NCBI GenBank assembly: GCA_002732675.1 | Contig: NVRR01000199.1 | Span: forward strand, 1-6,094 | From: Sneathiella sp. | GTDB lineage: Bacteria; Pseudomonadota; Alphaproteobacteria; Sneathiellales; Sneathiellaceae | Length of the DNA stretch: 6,094 nt | Direction of reading: 5' to 3' | In this document: positions 1-4,420 of the stretch, in pieces | Numbering within the stretch: the first letter of the stretch is position 1 | Layout: each line of letters begins with the position of its first letter | Position numbers and translations under genes: made by a program | The notes under the pieces: model-generated | Database searches by the model: none | What the model was told of the DNA's origin: nothing | The model's input: the letters and a program-made list of their open reading frames with translations, nothing else

Positions 1-1
1 G

Positions 2-304
2 GCGGGCGTCTCCGCCTATATCGTGGATGGCCTGACAAAGGAGCGGGTCAAGCCCATCCTCGACATGGCGATAAGCCGGTTTAATGCGTTCGCGCGGATG
101 TCCCGGGAACTCCAGGAGGCACGCGACGAACTTGCCGGAAGACGGGGGATCGAGACGGCAAAGGCCATTCTGATGAAGGCTAAGAATATCAGTGAGGAAG
201 AGGCCTACAGGCTGTTGCGCAAGACTGCGATGAACCAGAACCGCAAAATTGCTGATATCGCGCAAAGCCTGATTACGGCGGAAAACCTAATGAACGAGCA
301 ATAA
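2..304 (+). CDS. nasT: NasT, ANTAR-domain nitrate-responsive antiterminator (C-terminal part, 5' truncated)
   Basis: The reading frame is open from base 2, giving 100 residues before the TAA at 302-304; the true start and the N-terminal receiver domain lie upstream of the window. The fragment opens with AGVSAYIVDGL and RVKPILDMAI, the segment that ends the pseudo-receiver of NasT-type regulators. A helical stretch follows (about residues 25-45), then an ANTAR domain (about 46-98) with the hallmarks GIETAKAILM, SEEEAYRLLRKTAM, NRKIADIAQ. ANTAR proteins of this family bind twin-hairpin leader RNAs and prevent transcription termination. NasT is held inactive by NasS and released when nitrate or nitrite is present. 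The nasS gene starts 20 bases downstream, so the two are probably cotranscribed, and a matching RNA target lies at 1706-1747. The GTG at 23 is an internal valine codon, not a start. Family assignment is strong; nitrate rather than another signal is inferred from context. Confidence 0.93.
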   Translation, partial: AGVSAYIVDGLTKERVKPILDMAISRFNAFARMSRELQEARDELAGRRGIETAKAILMKAKNISEEEAYRLLRKTAMNQNRKIADIAQSLITAENLMNEQ

Positions 305-324
305 AATGAATAGGAAGCAGGCAG

Positions 325-1545
325 ATGGATAAGGTAAGGGCGGGTTTCATACCCCTGACAGATGCAGCTTTATTGATTGCCGCGCGCGAAAAAGGCTTTG
401 CGAAAGACGCCGGGATTGACCTCGAGCTCGCCCGGGAGATCTCCTGGGCCAATATCCGGGATAGAATGGCTGTCGGGCATTTTGACATTGCCCATATGCT
501 GGCACCGATGCCCGTTGCCGCCGCCATCGGCCTATCGCCGGTACCGCTGGAAATACTGGCTCCGATGGCCCTCGGCCTTGGCGGCAATGCGGTTACGGTG
601 TCGGCGCCGCTTCATGAATTGTTGCAGGAAAACGGATATGATGGATCGTTGGACCCTGACATAGCCGGGAAGTCTCTTGCCAGACTGATTAAGCAGCGGC
701 GTGCCCGGAAATTGCAGGATTTGGTTTTCGGCGTCGTCCATCCCTATTCCAGCCACAACTATGATTTACGTTACTGGTTGGCAGCCTGTGGGATTAACCC
801 GGAAAAAGACCTGCAAATTGTTGTCTTGCCCCCGTCCTTCATGCCTGGCGCCCTTTCCCAAGGCAACATAGACGGTTATTGTGTTGGCGAGCCTTGGAAT
901 ACAGCCTCCGTTGCAGCGGGAACCGGGGTCATACTGACGACGAAGTCGCGTCTTTGGCAGTCGAGCCCCGAGAAAGTTCTGGGCGTCTCCAAAGGGTTTG
1001 CGACGAAACACCCCGAACTTCTTGACAGGATTATCTGCAGTCTTGTCAATGCCGCCATTTGGTGTGCCAACCCTGAAAACCACGCTGAACTTGCCGATAT
1101 TCTTGCGCGCGCCGAGTATCTTGATCACTCCGTGGAGATTATCCTGCCTGCGCTTTCAGGCGATATTGGGATCATCGATCAGCAGCGGATACAGGATCGT
1201 GACTTCTTTACCACCTTCGACCGGGCCGCCAATTTCCCCTGGCGCAGCCACGCCCTTTGGTATTACAGCCAGATGGTGCGCTGGGGCCAGACATCCTTCA
1301 GCCCGAAGAATATCGAGCTTGCAGCGGCAAGTTTCGCGCCGGATATTTTCCGCCGGGCTGTAACATCGATGAAGATTGCGGTTCCGACTGCAAGCTCGAA
1401 AGTTGAAGGTGCGCTCACGACGGCGACGGCGGTTGGTGCGGGTAAGAATACCCTCTATCTGGGTCCGGACGGGTTCTTCGACGGAACCCTGTTTGATCCC
1501 GATAAAATCGAAGAATACATTCGCTCTCAATCCTTAACGGAATGA
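325..1545 (+). CDS. nasS: NasS, cytoplasmic nitrate/nitrite sensor (NrtA-like)
   Basis: This 406-residue protein is related to the nitrate-binding protein NrtA but starts directly in the mature fold (VRAGFIPLTDAA) without a signal peptide, so it should stay in the cytoplasm. Family landmarks in order are W41 and H57 in the N-terminal lobe, SSHNYDLRYWLA (142-153), GYCVGEPWN (184-192), SPEKVLGVS (214-222) and the aromatic C-terminal motif LWYYSQMVRWGQ (311-322). The protein encoded at 1859-3253 carries nearly the same motifs, so the two are paralogues. In characterised NasS/NasT pairs, NasS binds and inhibits NasT, and nitrate or nitrite binding dissociates the complex. The ATG at 325 follows an AGGAAG ribosome binding site (312-317) and lies 20 bases after nasT. 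No clear terminator follows the TGA at 1543-1545. The alternative of a transporter subunit that lost its signal is unlikely given adjacency to nasT. Confidence 0.92.
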   Translation: MDKVRAGFIPLTDAALLIAAREKGFAKDAGIDLELAREISWANIRDRMAVGHFDIAHMLAPMPVAAAIGLSPVPLEILAPMALGLGGNAVTVSAPLHELLQENGYDGSLDPDIAGKSLARLIKQRRARKLQDLVFGVVHPYSSHNYDLRYWLAACGINPEKDLQIVVLPPSFMPGALSQGNIDGYCVGEPWNTASVAAGTGVILTTKSRLWQSSPEKVLGVSKGFATKHPELLDRIICSLVNAAIWCANPENHAELADILARAEYLDHSVEIILPALSGDIGIIDQQRIQDRDFFTTFDRAANFPWRSHALWYYSQMVRWGQTSFSPKNIELAAASFAPDIFRRAVTSMKIAVPTASSKVEGALTTATAVGAGKNTLYLGPDGFFDGTLFDPDKIEEYIRSQSLTE

Positions 1546-1565
1546 GGTCGTATTAAGCTTGATTT

Positions 1566-1590
1566 TTGTGCACTGCACAATATTTTGGCA
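1566..1590 (+). promoter_or_regulatory. Palindrome overlapping an NtrC-like enhancer site
   Basis: Bases 1566-1580 form a perfect inverted repeat, TTGTGCA-C-TGCACAA, with seven-base arms around one central base. This is too tight for a hairpin and looks like a protein-binding site. Overlapping it, 1574-1590 reads TGCAC-N7-TGGCA. That matches the 17-base NtrC arrangement TGCAC-N7-GTGCA at 8 of 10 half-site positions. The centre lies roughly 120-130 bases upstream of the predicted sigma-54 transcription start, a usual enhancer distance. The NtrC assignment is inference; another regulator could own the palindrome. Confidence 0.45.
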
Positions 1591-1670
1591 TATTTTCAGG
1601 GAAATTTTTAGGCATTGGTTTTTCTGTAATTTTTGTAATTCATTGAAAATAAACAATATTTAAGGTTTTC
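1591..1670. promoter_or_regulatory. AT-rich spacer between enhancer-like site and sigma-54 promoter
   Basis: This stretch is markedly AT-rich compared with the flanking genes and contains several runs of four or five T or A, plus a short tandem TGTAATTTT/TGTAATTCA at 1625-1642. No coding potential is apparent. Such DNA between an enhancer and a sigma-54 promoter often serves as a bendable region or IHF site. The nearest IHF-like match (AAACAATATTTAA, near 1650) is imperfect, so no specific site is claimed. Confidence 0.3.
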
Positions 1671-1677
1671 TCCGTTT

Positions 1678-1693
1678 TGGCACGACACATGCA
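1678..1693 (+). promoter_or_regulatory. Sigma-54 (RpoN) promoter of the nrt operon
   Basis: The sequence TGGCACGACACATGCA matches the RpoN consensus TGGCACG-N4-TTGCA at all but one specified position (A for the first T). The invariant GG (1679-1680, the -24 element) and GC (1691-1692, the -12 element) have exactly the required spacing. Transcription would begin near 1704, leaving an untranslated leader of about 155 nt before the ATG at 1859. Sigma-54 dependence implies an enhancer-binding activator; NtrC, the nitrogen-limitation regulator, is the likely one. I see no convincing sigma-70 promoter in the gap. Confidence 0.85.
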
Positions 1694-1705
1694 AAGTAAA
1701 GGACA

Positions 1706-1747
1706 GACTATGGAATAGTTACCTTCTAGGCGTCCAATGACGGACGT
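1706..1747 (+). ncRNA. ANTAR-target twin-hairpin leader RNA (NasT binding site)
   Basis: Two adjacent hairpins lie at the start of the predicted transcript. P2 is clear: CGTCC (1731-1735) pairs with GGACG (1742-1746), with an extra G-U pair 1730/1747, around the six-base loop AATGAC. That loop has A at position 1 and G at position 4, the conserved bases of ANTAR RNA targets. P1 is weaker: ACT (1707-1709) pairs with AGT (1717-1719), enclosing ATGGAAT, again A at 1 and G at 4; A1710-U1716 could pair and shrink the loop. The hairpins are separated by about ten bases, as in the published motif. The encoded NasT is the obvious ligand. P2 is well supported; P1 is tentative. Confidence 0.72.
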
Positions 1748-1756
1748 AATTTTGGC

Positions 1757-1819
1757 AAAGTCGCCATCGCGATGACATCGTTTCAACCCGGTGCATTGAG
1801 CGGTAGGCGGCTTTTTTTT
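1757..1819 (+). terminator. Leader attenuator / intrinsic terminator-like structure
   Basis: AAAGTCGCC (1757-1765) pairs with GGCGGCTTT (1806-1814) over nine base pairs, including one U-G, and the 3' arm runs into eight consecutive T (1812-1819). The 40-base interior can fold further: CGAT/ATCG at 1770-1780 and a weak CCG/CGG pairing at 1788-1803. An alternative hairpin GTCGC (1760-1764) with GCGAT (1769-1773), loop CATC, would consume the 5' arm and so compete with the terminator. The position, just after the twin hairpins and before the nrtA ribosome binding site, fits a NasT-controlled attenuator. The large branched loop is less compact than a textbook terminator. Confidence 0.62.
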
Positions 1820-1846
1820 GATCTGGCCCGAAAAGGCAGGTGAAAG

Positions 1847-1851
1847 AGGAG
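1847..1851 (+). promoter_or_regulatory. Ribosome binding site of nrtA
   Basis: AGGAG lies seven bases before the ATG at 1859 and fixes that start. The ATG at 1854 is out of frame and meets a stop after two codons. The in-frame ATG at 1877 has no comparable site. Confidence 0.8.
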
Positions 1852-1858
1852 AGATGAG

Positions 1859-3253
1859 ATGAAACCAATAGATTTCATGCGCAGAACATTCATGGTTGCG
1901 GCGGCCTCTTCTGTGATGGTGATATCCAGCCTGACGATCGCAACGGCTGAGATGCTCCCCGTCGAGAAAGACGAGTTGAGGTTCGGCTTTATCAAGCTGA
2001 CTGATATGGCACCTTTGGCGATCGCCTATGAAAAAGGGTACTTCGAGGATGAGGGTTTGTTCGTCACCTTGGAGTCGCAGGCAAACTGGAAAGTCTTGCT
2101 CGATCGCGTCATTACCGGAGAACTTGACGGCGCACATATGCTGGCGGGGCAACCACTTGCCGCGACCATTGGCTATGGGACGAAGGCGCATATCGTGACT
2201 CCTTTTTCCATGGATCTGAACGGAAATGGGATAACGGTCTCAAATGAGATCTGGGCAATGATGAAGGAAAACATTCCCAAAGATGCAGAAGGGAAGCCGG
2301 TCCATCCGATTAAAGCGGACGCGCTAAAACCGGTCGTAGAAAAGTTCAAAGCCGACGGAAAGCGTTTCAATATGGGGATGGTCTTTCCGGTTTCCACCCA
2401 CAACTATGAACTTCGCTACTGGTTGGCATCGGGAGATATTCATCCCGGATACTACGCACCGAAGGATGTTTCCGGCCAAATCATGGCGGATGCGTTTCTA
2501 TCTGTGACGCCACCGCCGCAAATGCCGTCAACAATGGAAGCAGGAACCATCGTTGGGTATTGCGTCGGTGAGCCTTGGAACCAACAAGCAGTGTTCAAGG
2601 GTGTTGGGGTGCCTGTCATCACCGACTACGAAATTTGGAAGAATAATCCTGAAAAAGTTTTCGGGGTCACCCAAGAGTTTACGGAGAAATACCCGAATAC
2701 GACCCTGGCGCTGACCAAGGCCCTTATCCGTGCGGCCAAGTGGCTTGATGAGGATAATAATGCCAATCGGGCAGAAGCCGTCGAAATCCTAGCGAGGTCA
2801 GAGTATGTCGGCGCCGATGCAGAAGTCATTGCCAATTCCATGACGGGAACGTTTGAATATGAAAAGGGCGACAAGCGTGACGTCCCCGATTTCAACGTCT
2901 TCTATCGCTACTATGCCACGTATCCTTATTACTCCGACGCCATTTGGTATCTTACACAGATGCGGCGCTGGGGGCAGATCGCCGAGCAGAAAGACGATAG
3001 CTGGTACGCCGAAGTGGCGAAGTCAGTTTACCGCCCGGAAATTTATCTGAAGGCTGCGAAAATGCTGGTCGAGGAAGGCAATGTGAGTGAAGCGGACTTC
3101 CCCTGGGAAACCGATGGTTATCGCGAGCCGACCTCCGCCTTCATCGACAATATCGAATATGACGGACGGAAGCCCAATGCCTATATCAACTCCCTCACAA
3201 TCGGATTGAAGGCGGGCGAGAAAATTGATGGCGGGGCCGTAACCGACGGCTAG
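1859..3253 (+). CDS. nrtA: NrtA, periplasmic nitrate-binding protein of ABC transporter, Tat signal
   Basis: This 464-residue protein is the substrate-binding component of the NrtABC uptake system. The N terminus has a twin-arginine signal: MRRTFMVAA (7-15), a hydrophobic core to about 27, and an ATA|E cleavage site after residue 30. There is no lipobox cysteine, so it is predicted to be soluble in the periplasm, unlike the lipoprotein NrtA of cyanobacteria. The mature protein opens with [23 protein letters not shown] (from residue 40), followed by NW (76-77), GAHMLAG (91-97), [12 protein letters not shown] (179-190), GYCVGEPWN (233-241), NPEKVFGVT (263-271) and [12 protein letters not shown] (362-373). 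These are shared with the NasS encoded upstream. W77, H181 and a lysine of the 261-266 segment are candidate anion contacts by analogy with NrtA structures, not by alignment. Nitrate as substrate (rather than bicarbonate or cyanate, bound by relatives) is inferred from nasTS adjacency. Confidence 0.93.
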   Translation: MKPIDFMRRTFMVAAASSVMVISSLTIATAEMLPVEKDELRFGFIKLTDMAPLAIAYEKGYFEDEGLFVTLESQANWKVLLDRVITGELDGAHMLAGQPLAATIGYGTKAHIVTPFSMDLNGNGITVSNEIWAMMKENIPKDAEGKPVHPIKADALKPVVEKFKADGKRFNMGMVFPVSTHNYELRYWLASGDIHPGYYAPKDVSGQIMADAFLSVTPPPQMPSTMEAGTIVGYCVGEPWNQQAVFKGVGVPVITDYEIWKNNPEKVFGVTQEFTEKYPNTTLALTKALIRAAKWLDEDNNANRAEAVEILARSEYVGADAEVIANSMTGTFEYEKGDKRDVPDFNVFYRYYATYPYYSDAIWYLTQMRRWGQIAEQKDDSWYAEVAKSVYRPEIYLKAAKMLVEEGNVSEADFPWETDGYREPTSAFIDNIEYDGRKPNAYINSLTIGLKAGEKIDGGAVTDG

Positions 3254-3262
3254 CAAAAAGAG

Positions 3263-3288
3263 CGGCGTATCCGCTACCGGGTACGCCG
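3263..3288 (+). other. Intercistronic stem-loop between nrtA and nrtB
   Basis: CGGCGTATCC (3263-3272) pairs with GGGTACGCCG (3279-3288) over ten base pairs, one of them U-G, closing a six-base loop GCTACC. No T-run follows, so it is unlikely to terminate efficiently. It begins ten bases after the nrtA stop. Such structures commonly block 3' exonucleases and keep the binding-protein message more abundant than the permease message; that role is inference here. Confidence 0.7.
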
Positions 3289-3302
3289 ACACTATATCTT
3301 GA

Positions 3303-3308
3303 CGAAGG
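3303..3308 (+). promoter_or_regulatory. Ribosome binding site deciding the nrtB start
   Basis: GAAGGA lies eight bases before the ATG at 3317. The alternative in-frame TTG at 3299 lies upstream of this site and has no good ribosome binding site of its own, so 3317 is preferred. Confidence 0.75.
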
Positions 3309-3316
3309 ATCAGCAG

Positions 3317-4411
3317 ATGTCGGAATTGACCGCAAATGAAACGCCGGAACATAAAAAGTCAGCCGCCCAGATAGCCAAAAAGGAAAAGTGGTTTTCCCGG
3401 ATCAATCGCGCATCCGGTTGGCTCGATGCGCTCGGATTTGCCTGGCTGACGCCATTGATAAAAATGGCCATAGGCGATAGTCCGAAAGACCAGCTGGCGG
3501 AGTTGAAGAACGTCCTTTTTATCCCGTTGACCGGTATTTGCCTTTTCCTTTTGCTCTGGGCTGCCTTGGCGCCGCAGGTCAAAACGTCTTTGGGCATTAT
3601 TCCGGGGCCGGCTCAAGTGTGGGAACAAGCGGTTAACCTTTTCGATGACCATGTGCACGAAAGAGAAAAAGCGGCTGCTTTTTATGAGCGCCAAGATCAA
3701 CGCAACGAAAAACTCGTGGCTGGAGGGCAAGCAGACAAAGTCAAATATAGAAACTATACAGGCAAGCCAACTTATATCGACCAGATTTGGACGTCGTTAT
3801 TTACGGTTGGGCTTGGTTTTGTCATTGGGACGATGATCGCAATACCCTTGGGAATTGCCTCGGGGCTTTCCAAATCCGTCAACGGTGCTATCAATCCTCT
3901 GATACAGATATTCAAGCCCGTTTCGCCATTGGCATGGCTACCGATTGTGACGATGATCATTTCTGCCGCCTATGTAAATCCGATTGAGTGGCTTCCAAAG
4001 TCAATGGTCATTTCCGCGGTTACGGTCACTCTATGCTCCATATGGCCGACGCTTATCAACACAGCTCTCGGTGTGGCATCGGTTGATAAAGATCTGATGA
4101 ATGTTGGGCGGGTCTTACAACTGCCAACAGCCAAGACCGTGACCAAACTTGTCCTGCCATCGGCACTACCCCTTATTTTTACCGGGTTGCGGCTCTCACT
4201 CGGGGTTGGCTGGATGGTCTTGATTGCGGCGGAAATGCTGGCCCAAAACCCGGGCCTCGGCAAGTTCGTCTGGGATGAATTCCAGAACGGCTCCTCGCAG
4301 TCACTGGCCAAAATCATGGTCGCGGTCCTGACGATCGGCATCATTGGTTTTATGCTGGACAGGGTCATGTTTGCCCTTCAGCGTGCTTTCACCTTTTCTG
4401 CAAACCGGTAG
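3317..4411 (+). CDS. nrtB: NrtB, nitrate ABC transporter permease
   Basis: This 364-residue inner-membrane protein is expected to form a homodimeric pore. It has a hydrophilic N terminus (1-65) and a first membrane segment at about 67-86. A long charged loop follows (about 103-153, containing HEREKAAAFYERQDQRNEK), then a binding-protein-dependent permease domain with hydrophobic segments near 158-182, 198-220, 229-251, 281-308 and 331-352. The EAA-type loop that docks the ATPase is visible at about 251-285: VASVDKDLMNVGRVLQLP, then VLPSALP. Related permeases of the SsuC/TauC group have about 250-280 residues. The extra length comes from the N-terminal region and the charged loop, which I associate with the proteobacterial NrtB form from memory. 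Only nine bases separate its stop from the ATPase start, so translation is probably coupled. The ATG at 3317 is chosen over TTG at 3299 because of its ribosome binding site. Confidence 0.94.
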   Translation: MSELTANETPEHKKSAAQIAKKEKWFSRINRASGWLDALGFAWLTPLIKMAIGDSPKDQLAELKNVLFIPLTGICLFLLLWAALAPQVKTSLGIIPGPAQVWEQAVNLFDDHVHEREKAAAFYERQDQRNEKLVAGGQADKVKYRNYTGKPTYIDQIWTSLFTVGLGFVIGTMIAIPLGIASGLSKSVNGAINPLIQIFKPVSPLAWLPIVTMIISAAYVNPIEWLPKSMVISAVTVTLCSIWPTLINTALGVASVDKDLMNVGRVLQLPTAKTVTKLVLPSALPLIFTGLRLSLGVGWMVLIAAEMLAQNPGLGKFVWDEFQNGSSQSLAKIMVAVLTIGIIGFMLDRVMFALQRAFTFSANR

Positions 4412-4415
4412 GAGG
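4411..4415 (+). promoter_or_regulatory. Ribosome binding site of the tandem ATPase, overlapping the nrtB stop
   Basis: GGAGG starts on the last base of the nrtB TAG (4409-4411) and is part of the run GGAGGGGG, five bases before the ATG at 4421. The stop and ribosome binding site overlap, which favours coupled translation of permease and ATPase. Confidence 0.8.
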
Positions 4416-4420
4416 GGGAT

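Noticed and set aside
306..332. ATG at 306 opening an eight-codon frame between nasT and nasS
   Set aside because: It is in a different frame from nasS, ends just inside it, and has no convincing ribosome binding site; chance occurrence is likely.
1156..1530. A 124-codon minus-strand frame inside nasS
   Set aside because: It is antisense to conserved NasS motifs and its translation shows no family features.
1566..1586. Palindrome followed by T-rich sequence as a nasS terminator
   Set aside because: The one-base spacer leaves no room for a hairpin loop without breaking pairs, and the following ATATTTT is a poor U-tract.
1566..1600. Sigma-70 promoter in the AT-rich gap
   Set aside because: TTGTGC with a -10-like AT-rich segment downstream is a weak match expected by chance in such DNA, while the sigma-54 promoter is far stronger.
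1765..1774. Perfect ten-base palindrome CATCGCGATG
   Set aside because: As RNA it has no loop and cannot form a stable hairpin alone; it is better explained as part of the alternative leader folds. A DNA-binding role inside the transcribed leader has no support.
1640..2191. A 183-codon open frame on the minus strand across the leader and nrtA start
   Set aside because: It overlaps the promoter, leader and the nrtA signal region, has no recognisable domain, and lies antisense to a clearly conserved gene.
3299..3319. TTG at 3299 as the nrtB start
   Set aside because: It lies upstream of the GAAGGA site; the ATG at 3317 has correct spacing to that site and needs no rare start codon.
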